From positions 1 to 64,000 of the forward strand of contig JAJYEE010000004.1 of assembly GCA_021790335.1 (NCBI GenBank): a DNA stretch of 64,000 bases, written 5' to 3'. Made by a program: the position numbers and the translations under genes. Positions 8,324 to 17,714 of this stretch are shown piece by piece (the stretch's first letter is position 1; the number at the start of each line of letters is the position of its first letter). The notes beneath the pieces are model-generated. The model worked only from the letters and a program-made list of their open reading frames with translations, was not told where the DNA came from and made no database searches. The stretch is from Pseudomonadota bacterium (GTDB lineage: Bacteria > Pseudomonadota > Gammaproteobacteria > Acidiferrobacterales > UBA6901).

Positions 8324-10879
8324 ATGAAGAAACGGATACTCAATTCGCTCGGCTCCCTGTTCGGCCTGCTGCTTTTCGGGGTCGCACTGTGGGCGCTGCA
8401 CCATGCTCTGCGACACCACCAGTACCAGCAGGTTGTCGGGCAGCTCAGCGCCATACCCCTGACACACATTCTGCTTGCCTTTGTCCTGACAGTTCTCGAC
8501 TACGCAGTCCTGACCGGCTACGACACGCTCGCGTTTCGCTACATCGGCCAGCCGCTCGAGCTCGGCAAGATCCGCCTGGCCTCGTTCATCGGTTATGCCT
8601 TCAGCCACAACCTCGGGTTTTCGCTGGTTTCGGGCGGCTCGGTACGTTACCGCCTGTACTCGTCCTGGGGTCTGTCGGCAATCCAGATCACCAAGCTGGT
8701 CGCGTTCTGCGGCGTGACTTTCTGGCTCGGCTTTCTCGCACTCGGCGGGGGGGCATTTCTGCTCGAGCCGCCCACCATCCCCGGAGGACTGCATCTCCCG
8801 TTTGATTCGGTCCGGGCGGCAGGTGTGCTGTTCCTGGCGCTGGTCGCAATCTACCTGGGCTGGGCCTTCCTTCAGAAAAAACCGATGAGTGTCCTGGGCT
8901 GGGAGGTCTCGCTGCCGCGCCCGCACCTGGCGTTCGCACAGCTCGCGGTCGCCGTAACCGACTGGGCGCTGGCAGCGGCCGTGCTGTATGTGCTGCTGCC
9001 GGCGGGCAGCGCCTGGGGCTACCCCGAATTCCTCGGCATCTTCCTTCTGGCCCAGATTAGCGGCATGGTCAGCCAGGTGCCTGGCGGCCTGGGAATTTTC
9101 GAGACCGTGATGCTGCTGTTCCTGTCGCCCGCGCTTCCCTCGGCCGCGGTCATCGGTTCGCTGCTCGTGTTCCGCGGGCTGTATTACGTCCTGCCCCTGG
9201 TGGCGGCGGCATCGCTGCTCGGCGCGCTCGAACTACTGCAGCGACGTGAGGGCATCAAGCGCGTGGGGCGTCTCGTTGGCCAATGGCTCCCGATCCTCAC
9301 ACCGCATGTCATCGCCTTCACCGTGTTCGTCGGCGGCGCGATCATGCTGTTTTCCGGCGCCACGCCGGCCGATCACTGGCAGATCCAGTGGCTGCGTCGG
9401 CTCGAACCGCTACCGCTGCTTGAAATCTCGCACTTCACCAGCAGCGTCATCGGCGCCTGCCTGCTGATACTGGCGCGTGGTCTGCAGCGCCGGCTCGACG
9501 CCGCCTACCACCTGACTGTCGTGCTGCTCGGTGTAGGCGCCGTGATGTCCATCCTGAAGGGCTTCGACTACGCGGAGGCGGCGACACTGGCGGTCATGGT
9601 CGCCGTACTTCTGCCGACCCGGCGGCACTTTCACCGCAAGGCCTCGCTCATCAGCGAACGATTCAGCGTCGGCTGGGTGGCGGCGATCGTTCTGGTTCTG
9701 GCCGCGTCGATCTGGCTCGGCATGTTCTCCTACAAACACGTCGAGTACCGCGAGGACCTGTGGTGGCGTTTTGCATTCTCCGGCAACGCGCCGCGCTTCC
9801 TGCGCGCTTCGGTGGGTGCCCTCGGCGTGGCGCTGATCTTCGGGATCATGCGGCTGATGCGTCCGGCACCTGCCGAACCGGAGCCCCCCGGCCCGCTCGA
9901 ATTCGCGAAAGCCCGGGACATCGTGCGCCGTTCGCGCTGTGCGGCGGCCAATCTTGCGCTGCTCGGCGACAAAAATCTGCTGTTTAGCGATAGCGGCAAT
10001 GCGCTGCTCATGTACGGTGTGATCGGACGCACCTGGGTGGCCATGGGCGACCCGGTCGGGCCGCGCGAGGAGTGGGAGGAACTGGTCTGGCAGTTCCGCG
10101 GGATCGTCGACAGCCATGACGGCTGGACTGCTTTCTACCAGGTCCAGCCGGACAACCTGCCCCTGTACCTGGACCTCGGGCTCACGCTGCTCAAGCTCGG
10201 CGAAGAGGCGCGCGTTCAGCTCGACAGATTTTCGCTCGATGGCGCGGCCGGCAAGGGCAAGCGCAACCTCGTAAACCGGCTGGAAAAGGAAGGCTGCGAA
10301 TTCGAGGTCCTGCCGGCAACCGAGGTGCCACCGCTGCTGGGACGTTTTCGCGCGATCTCCGACGCCTGGCTGGACCTGAAGGCAACGCGTGAGAAGCGCT
10401 TCTCGCTCGGCTCCTTCGATGATGCCTACCTGCGCAACTTCCCGGCTGCGGTCGTGCGCCGCGACGGGGCAATCGTGGCGTTTGCCAACCTGTGGCTGGG
10501 AGCGGAAAAAGAGGAGGTGTCGGTCGACCTCATGCGCTATGTCCCAGATGCTCCGGAAAGTGTCATGGAGTATCTTTTCGTCAAGCTCATGCTCTGGGCC
10601 AAGACCGAGGGCTTCGGCTGGTTCAACCTGGGCATGGCGCCTCTGGCCGGGCTCGAGGACCATACGCTCGCGCCGCTGTGGACTCGGCTTGGCGCCATGG
10701 TGTTTCGCCACGGCGAACACTTCTACAATTTCCAGGGGCTGCGTCAGTACAAGGCGAAGTTTGACCCGGTCTGGACGCCGCGCTATCTGGCAAGCCCGGG
10801 TGGTATCGCACTGCCGCGCATGCTGACCGGCATTGCAACACTGATTTCCGGCGGCCTGAAAGGAGCGATCGTCAAATGA
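8324..10879 (+). CDS. mprF: Lysylphosphatidylglycerol synthase/flippase (MprF type)
   Basis: An 851-residue membrane protein. About residues 1-500 hold a dozen or more membrane helices, including the flippase-type domain (GLGIFETVML, and a conserved stretch near GQWLPILTPHVIAF). The cytosolic C-terminal DUF2156 (LPG synthase) domain runs from about 535 to the end (NALLMYGVIGRTWVAMGDP, KGKRNLVNRLEKEG, FNLGMAPLAGLE). MprF moves lysine (or alanine) from aminoacyl-tRNA to phosphatidylglycerol and flips the product, lowering surface charge and often raising acid or peptide tolerance. Its stop overlaps the next gene (ATGA), an AcvB-type hydrolase. A start at 8315 adds three residues. Confidence 0.92.
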   Translation: MKKRILNSLGSLFGLLLFGVALWALHHALRHHQYQQVVGQLSAIPLTHILLAFVLTVLDYAVLTGYDTLAFRYIGQPLELGKIRLASFIGYAFSHNLGFSLVSGGSVRYRLYSSWGLSAIQITKLVAFCGVTFWLGFLALGGGAFLLEPPTIPGGLHLPFDSVRAAGVLFLALVAIYLGWAFLQKKPMSVLGWEVSLPRPHLAFAQLAVAVTDWALAAAVLYVLLPAGSAWGYPEFLGIFLLAQISGMVSQVPGGLGIFETVMLLFLSPALPSAAVIGSLLVFRGLYYVLPLVAAASLLGALELLQRREGIKRVGRLVGQWLPILTPHVIAFTVFVGGAIMLFSGATPADHWQIQWLRRLEPLPLLEISHFTSSVIGACLLILARGLQRRLDAAYHLTVVLLGVGAVMSILKGFDYAEAATLAVMVAVLLPTRRHFHRKASLISERFSVGWVAAIVLVLAASIWLGMFSYKHVEYREDLWWRFAFSGNAPRFLRASVGALGVALIFGIMRLMRPAPAEPEPPGPLEFAKARDIVRRSRCAAANLALLGDKNLLFSDSGNALLMYGVIGRTWVAMGDPVGPREEWEELVWQFRGIVDSHDGWTAFYQVQPDNLPLYLDLGLTLLKLGEEARVQLDRFSLDGAAGKGKRNLVNRLEKEGCEFEVLPATEVPPLLGRFRAISDAWLDLKATREKRFSLGSFDDAYLRNFPAAVVRRDGAIVAFANLWLGAEKEEVSVDLMRYVPDAPESVMEYLFVKLMLWAKTEGFGWFNLGMAPLAGLEDHTLAPLWTRLGAMVFRHGEHFYNFQGLRQYKAKFDPVWTPRYLASPGGIALPRMLTGIATLISGGLKGAIVK

Positions 10880-12297
10880 AGCAGCTGTCGATATCCGTGC
10901 TGGCGGTGCTCGCCACCCTCGTCTGGATCACGGCGGCACCGGCCGCCGAGGTGCGTTTCGGCCGTCTCGGCACAGTCATGGTCTACAAGCGGACAGCGCA
11001 TCCGGCACATGTGGCTTTACAGCTGTCCGGCCGCCGTGGCTGGACAGCCGGCGACACCGCGCTCGCGCAGTCCCTGGCTGCGACCGACACCCTGGTCCTG
11101 GGGGTGAACCTCAGGCACTACCTGGGGCGCATCGAGCATACCCGATGCGCGTATCCGGCGGGCGACCTCGAGGCGCTGAGCCAGTACATGCAGAAACGGC
11201 TTCGCCTTCCTACCTATGTCCGGCCGGTATTGGCAGGCAGGGGCCTCGGTGCCACGGTTGCCTATGGCACCCTGGCGCAGGCGCCGGTCGGCACGTTCCG
11301 CGGCGCCGTGGGGTTCGATTTCTGCCCGCAGCGCCCGCTCCCCCGGCCCTTGTGCCGCGGCGACGGTTGGCCGATGAAGCGCAATCCCCGGAACGGCACC
11401 TACCTTGTCCAGCCCGGCCGCCTGGGAGCCCCCTGGGCAGTCCTGAACAGCAGCGCGAGCAGGTCCTGCACCATCGCAAGCGCCGCCGGATTCGTTGCAC
11501 GCGTACCGTCGGCGCACTTTACGATCGTGCACACCCAGCCCGGAGAATCCGTTCAGAGCGATGCGGCGATGGCGCTCGTACGCCAGGCTTTTCTGCGGTT
11601 GGCGGCACACCCTTCGGCATTCGGTCCGTCGAAACCGGTCACGGATCTGCCGCTGGTCGAAGTTCCGGCCACGGTACCGGCTAACGACAGCCTCGTAGTG
11701 ATGGTCTCGGGCGACGGCGGATGGGCGGGCCTCGACCGGGAAGTCGCAATCTCCCTGGCCGCACGTGGCTATTCGGTCGTAGGATTGAACTCGCTGCGCT
11801 ATTTCTGGACGCGGCGTACCCCGGACGAGGCCGGCCGCGATCTGGCACGCATCCTTGATTACTATCTCAGGCAGTGGAACAAGAAGCGAGTAATACTGAT
11901 TGGTTACTCCCGCGGCGCGGATGTCCTGCCCTTCATGGCCAGGCGCCTGCCGCCGGCACTGAGAAGCCGCATCGACCTGATCGCGCTGCTCGGATTGGGT
12001 CGGAGCATCGACTTCGAATTTCACCTGTCGGACTGGCTGCCGGTCGAGGGGAAAGACCGTTCGACGGCGCTACCGATCTTCCCCGAGATCGAAGCGCTTC
12101 GCGGCGGGCAGCATGTGCTGTGCATTTATGGCCGGGACGAGGAGCACTCGCTTTGCCGGAAGTTCACCCCACGGCTCGGCCAGACCCTGGCCCTAAAGGG
12201 TGGCCATCATTTCGATGGGGCCTACGCACACCTGGCCGGACTGATTCTCGATGCTCTGCACCGGGAGCGCCGCGCCGGGACGGAATCCGGGCATTGA
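10876..12297 (+). CDS. acvB: AcvB/VirJ-family lysyl-phosphatidylglycerol hydrolase
   Basis: A 473-residue protein with a signal peptide (cleavage near APAAEV, about residue 23), so it is periplasmic. The C-terminal VirJ domain, an alpha/beta hydrolase, is clear from about residue 270: VVMVSGDGGWAGLD, LNSLRYFWTRRTPDEAGRDL, and the nucleophile elbow IGYSRGADVLPF with its serine. The final histidine is probably in KGGHHFDG. In Rhizobium and Agrobacterium, AcvB/AtvA hydrolyses the lysyl-PG made by its partner LpiA/MprF. The four-base overlap with mprF makes the same pairing likely here. Confidence 0.9.
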   Translation: MKQLSISVLAVLATLVWITAAPAAEVRFGRLGTVMVYKRTAHPAHVALQLSGRRGWTAGDTALAQSLAATDTLVLGVNLRHYLGRIEHTRCAYPAGDLEALSQYMQKRLRLPTYVRPVLAGRGLGATVAYGTLAQAPVGTFRGAVGFDFCPQRPLPRPLCRGDGWPMKRNPRNGTYLVQPGRLGAPWAVLNSSASRSCTIASAAGFVARVPSAHFTIVHTQPGESVQSDAAMALVRQAFLRLAAHPSAFGPSKPVTDLPLVEVPATVPANDSLVVMVSGDGGWAGLDREVAISLAARGYSVVGLNSLRYFWTRRTPDEAGRDLARILDYYLRQWNKKRVILIGYSRGADVLPFMARRLPPALRSRIDLIALLGLGRSIDFEFHLSDWLPVEGKDRSTALPIFPEIEALRGGQHVLCIYGRDEEHSLCRKFTPRLGQTLALKGGHHFDGAYAHLAGLILDALHRERRAGTESGH

Positions 12298-12682
12298 CCT
12301 GGCCCGTGCGGCCGCAGACCTGCGGGAACCCAGCTCGGTCCTGTAGTCGCTGGGGCGGCGAAGCAGTCCGGCCCGACATCCGCCAGACTCCCATCTGCTT
12401 CGGCAACCCGACGTGGTCCGGTATCCGGGGCAGCCGGTCCGCGGCCTCCGCCGGCATCCTGCGGATGCGTTCACAGTGGTCGCGCGGTAAGTGTCTCAGC
12501 TTGAAGATTGACCGCTATGCGATCCCGCCCCACAATCGGGACATGCCTAACCGCTCAAGCAAGCCCAAGCGCCCCGCGACCCCAGCCAGCTCGGCAAGGT
12601 GGTTACCGGTATAGCCACCGGTTCGTTCGATAAAAAACTAGCGCGGCGAACTGCTGGCAAAAAAGAAAAGCATAAATCAACA
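12298..12682. other. Intergenic, no gene seen
   Basis: A 385-base gap. No supported ORF, RNA or repeat was recognised. Base composition turns clearly AT-rich from about 12620, which probably marks the edge of the acquired segment carrying the AAA ATPase. Confidence 0.5.
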
Positions 12683-13897
12683 TCAAACAGCTTGCCGGCG
12701 TATAAATCCTCCCAGTAGAGGAACAGCAAAAGAGTATTTTCCGTGCCTGTTTTTGTAGATCAGGCCGGCGTCGGACAGCGCAGATAACATCTGATTTACG
12801 TGACTACCGCTAAAAGCCTTGTCGAGGCCTTTGTTAGCGGGATGCTCCACGACTTCTTGTACTGCGAATTCTGATTCAGAATTTGGTAGCTGTGAGATCA
12901 CCCATAGCAACGCTCTTTGCCGATCAGTGTTTCTAGCCCACCTGCCTGCAAAGAAATCTGAATCTAATTTTCTCATTATCGCATCACTTGGGATGCTTTC
13001 TGGTGTCTTTCCATCCTCTACGTTCTGAACCCATACGTCATAGGCTTCTCGACATACATACTGAATAAAATAGGGGTATCCCTTTGTTATCTCCCATATT
13101 GTATGGAGCGATGTTGGAGAGAAGCTAACAGGACATTTGCTGTCTTTGATCGGCCTAGTGACAGCATCGTTAGTCTCCTGTTCCGTCAGCGGATCAAGAA
13201 AAATAACCCTGAACATCCTCTCCGCATAGGTTCTCGCCTCAACAAGCTTCGGGAATAGCGTAGGCAATCCAGTCAGAACCAGCATATACGGCAGATTCTT
13301 TCTCTGGAGAGATTGGAAAACGTCGAGCAATAGAGATAATGGATACTGGTCCTTCGCTGCATGATCGGCGAGATTTTGCGCTTCGTCATAAGCGAATATA
13401 ACGCCTCGTTTACCGCATCTTTGCAGAAGTGGCCACACTGCTTCGAGGATGCCTTTTAATTTATCTGACACCAGACCCGGAATTTGGTCATAGGTTGTCT
13501 TTAACGTGACGTAATCCAGCGCAGCAGTGACTTGTTCTGTTTTCGTCGTTAGCCCGAACATTGGCCGTTCAGTTGTTGACACGACAACAGAAGATGTAAC
13601 AACTGACAGATCAGTTAAAAGCCGAGTCGCAAGGTGGTCTTCGCTAATACTTGTTGATTCGGAAAGGTCGGTGCCCGCCCAAAGCCAACCATCCTGAATA
13701 GCCATGGGTTTGAACGTTTCCAGCAATACCGTTTTCCCCAAGCCACGTAACCCAGTTAGGATGAGGTTTTCCAAGATGGTGGTTTGGGAAATTATTCTTT
13801 TGAACTCCTTGGTTTCATTTTCACGCCCCGCAAGAAACGGTGGCATGTGGCCAGCTCCTGGCTTAAAAGGATTCGGGAATTTAGTTACTTGAACCAT
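12683..13897 (-). CDS. AAA ATPase, AT-rich and probably acquired
   Basis: A 404-residue protein. Walker A is GLRGLGKTVLLE near residue 50 and Walker B is VIFAYDEAQNL near 160-170. The sensor region reads LVLTGLPTLF, the lid covers about 220-300, and a C-terminal winged-helix-like part ends near KAFSGSHVNQML. This is the STAND-like ATPase build used in signalling or defence proteins, but no effector domain is fused and no function can be assigned. GAGG five bases before the ATG at 13897 supports this start over an upstream one. The gene is much more AT-rich than its surroundings, and AT-rich inverted repeats lie upstream. A decayed transposase lies behind it. Confidence 0.8.
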   Translation of the reverse strand: MVQVTKFPNPFKPGAGHMPPFLAGRENETKEFKRIISQTTILENLILTGLRGLGKTVLLETFKPMAIQDGWLWAGTDLSESTSISEDHLATRLLTDLSVVTSSVVVSTTERPMFGLTTKTEQVTAALDYVTLKTTYDQIPGLVSDKLKGILEAVWPLLQRCGKRGVIFAYDEAQNLADHAAKDQYPLSLLLDVFQSLQRKNLPYMLVLTGLPTLFPKLVEARTYAERMFRVIFLDPLTEQETNDAVTRPIKDSKCPVSFSPTSLHTIWEITKGYPYFIQYVCREAYDVWVQNVEDGKTPESIPSDAIMRKLDSDFFAGRWARNTDRQRALLWVISQLPNSESEFAVQEVVEHPANKGLDKAFSGSHVNQMLSALSDAGLIYKNRHGKYSFAVPLLGGFIRRQAV

Positions 13898-13910
13898 AAT
13901 AACCTCACAC

Positions 13911-13991
13911 ACTAAATTTATATTAAAGTGTAAATTAAGTCAGCCACCTAGTCAAGCAGCGCTAGTCATATCGACTAAATTTAATATAAAT
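13911..13991. promoter_or_regulatory. Repeated operator-like sites upstream of AAA ATPase
   Basis: The 10-mer ACTAAATTTA occurs at 13911-13920 and again at 13974-13983; its core TAAATTTA is self-complementary. A 12-base inverted repeat pairs 13916-13927 with 13980-13991. Both sit directly upstream of the ATPase start in otherwise AT-rich DNA. The arrangement suggests a pair of repressor sites, perhaps autoregulatory. No regulator is encoded next to it. Confidence 0.5.
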
Positions 13992-14289
13992 ACTAAGTTT
14001 AGCAATATTAATAACTGCTTCTTAATTCGGTGGGCGGGATAATATAAATAGATTTTCAAAATCTAAAGTGGGTCTAAATCCTCAGCCTACTCGTGGAAGG
14101 CAACGGTTTGCACGCCGCTTCCCGCCGTGCTGATTATTCAATAAATACAGTAACTAAGTTACTTGTGCACGTGGACACGACCTGCTCCGAGCTTCACGAC
14201 AAGACCCTGCGCGGCTGATCCTGCAAGCGAATCCGGTGCGATGAAATCTGGCTTTTCTGCAGGATGAAGGAACGGAACGATCCCGAAGA

Positions 14290-14889
14290 GCACAGGGGCG
14301 AGTTTGGTCATGGGGGCGTATAACACCTGGACGGCGATCTGCGCGAATATCGAGCTGGTGCTGTCTTGGCTGGTGGGTCGCGGTGACGCCTCCTATGCCA
14401 AGGTGTTCATTGATGATCTGGCAAGGGCACCTCAAAAACCGTGCTCAGCTCACCACGGACGGCCACAAGGCATATCTGTAAACCGTAGCGAATAGCTTCG
14501 GCGCGGACGTGGACTTATAACCATGCTCGTCAATCTGTACGGCGAGGCGTCCGGCGGCAAATCGGCTTAGCGGAAGTACAGCCCCGGCGAGTGCTGCGGC
14601 TCAATCAAGGACGCGGTCTGCGGTAACCCCGACGAAGCCCATATCTCGACTAGCTTCGCAGAGCGCCAAAACTTGGCCATGCGCATAAGCATGCGCCGGT
14701 TCACCCGGCTGTCAAACTGGTTCAGCAAGAAGGTAGGGAACCTGGAGCACGCCGTAGCCCCGTACTTCATGTATTACAATTTCGGGCGCATCCATAAAGA
14801 CTTTGCGGGTAACCCCGGCGATGGAATCCGGTGTGGCGGATCACGTCTGGTCGCTAGAAGAAATTGCGGCCTTAGCGGATTCAAACTGA
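14290..14889 (+). pseudogene. IS1-type transposase remnant
   Basis: A decayed transposase readable in pieces: YNTWTAICANIELVLSWLVG, AKVFIDDLA, then stops, MLVNLYGEASGGK, another stop, RKYSPGEC, STSFAERQNLAMRISMRRF, TRLSNWFSKKV and EHAVAPYFMYYNF. After a shift near 14800 the tail is MESGVADHVWSLEEIAALAD, ending at a TGA at 14887. These blocks match the widespread IS1-type transposase. Several stops and a frameshift make it non-functional. No intact terminal inverted repeats were identified. Confidence 0.7.
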
Positions 14890-14996
14890 GACACTACCGG
14901 TCACGCACGTCCATTGGCAAATCCGCCGCGGGTCCGTAGAATGCATTGGTTGCCCTATCGGGCTCCGATTCGCCAGCCAGCAGGAGGCTCCACAGC

Positions 14997-15413
14997 ATGT
15001 CCGGTCATTTCCCCTTCATCGGCAAGGCAAACCGATTGGCAGTATTCGCCTTCTTCGAAGATCACGGCCTGAGCGTGGAGCTGCAGGAGAAGTATTACCG
15101 CTGGTGGCATGAATGGGCGAAGAACTTCGTCGCGAAAGATCCGGACTTGGCGCTCACCAAGGCCGTGGAACTCAGCCATTTTCCATTCGGCCAGCACGCG
15201 CACCTGAATTTCCACCTGCACGACTACATGTGGGCGACTCCCATGCTGGATCTGGGGAAATTCATCGAGAACGTGATCTTCCCCAAGCTCGACGACAAGG
15301 CGATGCACCAGCTCGAGCAGGAACACGAGAAAATGCTCGACGAGATCGGCCGTGAAGCCGCCCAGAATCCCCGTGCCGCCGTGCCCGAGATCGGGCGCTA
15401 TCGTCACACCTGA
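14997..15413 (+). CDS. Hypothetical protein, His/Trp-rich
   Basis: A 138-residue soluble protein with AGGAGG about eight bases before the ATG at 14997. I do not recognise the family. It is predicted mostly helical, with an aromatic and histidine-rich middle: YYRWWHEWAKNF, SHFPFGQHAHLNFHLHDYMW. The histidine cluster (HFPFGQHAHLNFHLHD) could bind metal, but this is conjecture. It lies 65 bases before nth on the same strand. Codon use matches the chromosome, unlike the IS remnant upstream, so it looks like a real resident gene. Confidence 0.7.
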   Translation: MSGHFPFIGKANRLAVFAFFEDHGLSVELQEKYYRWWHEWAKNFVAKDPDLALTKAVELSHFPFGQHAHLNFHLHDYMWATPMLDLGKFIENVIFPKLDDKAMHQLEQEHEKMLDEIGREAAQNPRAAVPEIGRYRHT

Positions 15414-15478
15414 AAACTTCCGCCCGCCCCCCGCGCTCCACATCCTCCAGGCGTGCCAAAACCGGCGGTTCACCGGTC

Positions 15479-16129
15479 GTGCGCGCCAGCCTGCTCAGCC
15501 TGGCGCAGCGGCGGGCACTGTTTGAGCGGCTCAAGGCGGGGAATCCGGCGCCAACCACCGAACTGCATTACCGCACGGCTTTCGAGCTGCTGGTGGCCGT
15601 CATGCTTTCGGCACAGGCGACGGACAAGAGCGTCAACAAGGCCACTGCCAGACTGTTTGCCGTCGCCAGCACGCCGCAGGCCATACTCGATCTGGGCCCG
15701 GGTCGGCTGAAGGGCTATATCAAGACGATCGGCCTTTACAACACCAAGGCCGCGAACATCCTGAAAACCTGCGGACTGCTGCTCGAAAGGCACGGAGGCG
15801 AAGTGCCGTCGACGCGCGCGGAACTGGAAGCCTTGCCGGGCGTGGGCCGCAAAACCGCCAATGTGATCCTCAATACCGCGTTCGGCGAACCCACGATCGC
15901 CGTGGACACCCACATTTTCCGGGTTGCCAACCGCACCGGGCTCGCCCCCGGCAGGACCGTGCTGGAAGTCGAGAACAATCTGCTCAAGGCGGTACCCCTC
16001 CCCTACCGCCGGGATGCGCACCATTGGCTGATCCTGCACGGACGTTATACCTGCGTTGCACGCCGCCCCCGCTGCGGCAGCTGCGTCATCTATGATTTAT
16101 GCGCGTACCCGGATAAATTAGACGAATGA
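15479..16129 (+). CDS. nth: Endonuclease III
   Basis: A 216-residue base-excision-repair DNA glycosylase/AP lyase that removes oxidised pyrimidines. The helix-hairpin-helix LPGVGRKTA has the catalytic lysine at 125, and AVDTHIFRV has the catalytic aspartate at 143. The C-terminal 4Fe-4S loop is complete: Cys 192, 199, 202 and 208 in the C-x6-C-x2-C-x5-C spacing. The start is a GTG. Its stop overlaps the FIST gene by four bases (ATGA). In many gammaproteobacteria nth follows the rnf genes; here the RnfB-like gene is 7 kb away. Confidence 0.96.
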   Translation: MRASLLSLAQRRALFERLKAGNPAPTTELHYRTAFELLVAVMLSAQATDKSVNKATARLFAVASTPQAILDLGPGRLKGYIKTIGLYNTKAANILKTCGLLLERHGGEVPSTRAELEALPGVGRKTANVILNTAFGEPTIAVDTHIFRVANRTGLAPGRTVLEVENNLLKAVPLPYRRDAHHWLILHGRYTCVARRPRCGSCVIYDLCAYPDKLDE

Positions 16130-17223
16130 GCCGATCTGTCGCCACCGGCCTGAGCTACGGAGCAAAGGCCGCCCCCGAACATGCCGAGCGCGCCGTGGTC
16201 GCGGCACTGGAGCGCGCCGGGCTTGACGGCGCCAACGGCGTGCTGCTGTTCCTTACTCCGCATTACGCAAACCACCCGGAAGCTGCCCTGCGGGCCGCTG
16301 CGCGCGCTGCCGGCAGCCTGCAGATAGTCGGCTGTACCGGCGCCGGTGTTCTGACCGAACAGGAATGGCTGCTGGACAGTCCGGGTGCGGCGGCGATGGT
16401 ATTCGGAAAGGACCTTCGCCTCGGCCTGCCTGGCGAGTCGGAAGCGCAGGCGGTGGTGAGCCTGTGCACCCCGTCCGGCGCCACCGCCGACTGGTTCGAC
16501 CTGCCCGTACCGCGCATCGGCGCCGTATCCGGTGATATTTTCGGGCAAGGACCCTTCAAGGTCTGGAGCGGCTGCCGCGTCGCTGACAGCGGCCATGTCG
16601 AGGCGGTCATTTCCGGGAGCCAGAGCGCAATCCGGACTTCGCAGGGAGTACGTGCACTGACCTCGCCGATCGAGGTCGCGGAAGTCGAGGGCTACGATGT
16701 ACTGCGCCTCGGGCACTACCCTGCGCTCAATGTGCTGGTCCAGGCTTTGCCTGTTGGTGTGCGCGAGATGGACCATATCCCGCTGCACCTGATCATGGGC
16801 GGCATTACGTTCGGGGATCCGCTGACTGCGATCCGCGATGGCCGTTACCGGCTCAACCACATTGTCTCGGCCAACCTGAGCGACCAGTCGATCACGCTTT
16901 CACATCCGCTCGAGCGTGGCGAGAAACTGTTTTGGGCAATGCGCGATGCACTCGCCGCCGAGCGCGATATGCGTCTGACCATCGAGCGTACGCACGAGCA
17001 GCTCGCCGCTGGGCCGGATTTCGCGCTACTGTTCCCGTGCATGGGACGCGGACCTCATTTCTACGGAAATCGCGACCGGGACCTGGACCAGCTGCGCACG
17101 GCCTTCCCGGATCTGCCCATTATCGGATTCTACGGTAACGGCGAGATCGGACCCGTAGATGCGGGTAACCACCTGTACCAGTATTCCACGGTACTGGGAC
17201 TGTTCCGCGCACAGCCCGGCTAG
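16126..17223 (+). CDS. FIST domain sensory protein
   Basis: A 365-residue cytosolic protein with FIST_N (about 30-220; GCTGAGVLTEQEW and GAVSGDIFGQGPF are typical) and FIST_C (about 225-345; FPCMGRGPHFYG, IGFYGNGEIGPV). FIST proteins bind small ligands, thought to include amino acids, and are usually linked to signal transduction, but no output domain is fused here. The start overlaps the nth stop and a DUF1841 gene follows after 8 bases, so the three genes form a likely operon. Confidence 0.9.
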   Translation: MSRSVATGLSYGAKAAPEHAERAVVAALERAGLDGANGVLLFLTPHYANHPEAALRAAARAAGSLQIVGCTGAGVLTEQEWLLDSPGAAAMVFGKDLRLGLPGESEAQAVVSLCTPSGATADWFDLPVPRIGAVSGDIFGQGPFKVWSGCRVADSGHVEAVISGSQSAIRTSQGVRALTSPIEVAEVEGYDVLRLGHYPALNVLVQALPVGVREMDHIPLHLIMGGITFGDPLTAIRDGRYRLNHIVSANLSDQSITLSHPLERGEKLFWAMRDALAAERDMRLTIERTHEQLAAGPDFALLFPCMGRGPHFYGNRDRDLDQLRTAFPDLPIIGFYGNGEIGPVDAGNHLYQYSTVLGLFRAQPG

Positions 17224-17231
17224 GAATCCCC

Positions 17232-17675
17232 GTGTATACGCAGGACCGCAGCCGTCTGCGCGAAACCTTCTTCCACGCGTGGCAGCGCTACCGCGACGGT
17301 TTACCGCTCGAAGGCATCGAGCCGCTCATCGTGGCCGTGATCGAACGGCATCCCGAATACCACACCATTCTCGAAAACGCTGAGGAGCACCGTGACCGGG
17401 ATTACCTGGCCGAGTACGGTCAGGGCAATCCCTTTTTGCACCTGGGCATGCACATCGCCATCGCCGAGCAGCTTTCCATTGACCAACCGCAGGGCGTGCG
17501 TGCCTGCTACCAGGCGCTATGCACCGGCGCCAGCGAACACGATGCCGAACATCGCATGATGGAGTGTCTGGGTGAAATGCTGTGGCAGGCAGGACAGGGG
17601 AATGCCGCACCGGACCCACAGGCCTATCTGGACTGTCTGGCGCATCTGGCCGCCAGAAAACCGCGGCGGGGCTGA
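17232..17675 (+). CDS. DUF1841 family protein
   Basis: A 147-residue protein with the full DUF1841 pattern: FFHAWQRYRDGLPLEGIEPL, NPFLHLGMHIAIAEQL and HDAEHRMMECLGEMLWQA. The start is a GTG. The family is common in beta- and gammaproteobacteria, usually beside nth, and has no known function. It ends an nth-FIST-DUF1841 run and is convergent with the next gene. Confidence 0.9.
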   Translation: MYTQDRSRLRETFFHAWQRYRDGLPLEGIEPLIVAVIERHPEYHTILENAEEHRDRDYLAEYGQGNPFLHLGMHIAIAEQLSIDQPQGVRACYQALCTGASEHDAEHRMMECLGEMLWQAGQGNAAPDPQAYLDCLAHLAARKPRRG

Positions 17676-17714
17676 GCCCGATCGGTCGCGTCCAGGACCG
17701 CCTGCCCGGAAAAG

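Noticed and set aside
9410-10720. Minus-strand frame of 436 codons
   Set aside because: Antisense to the catalytic domain of MprF.
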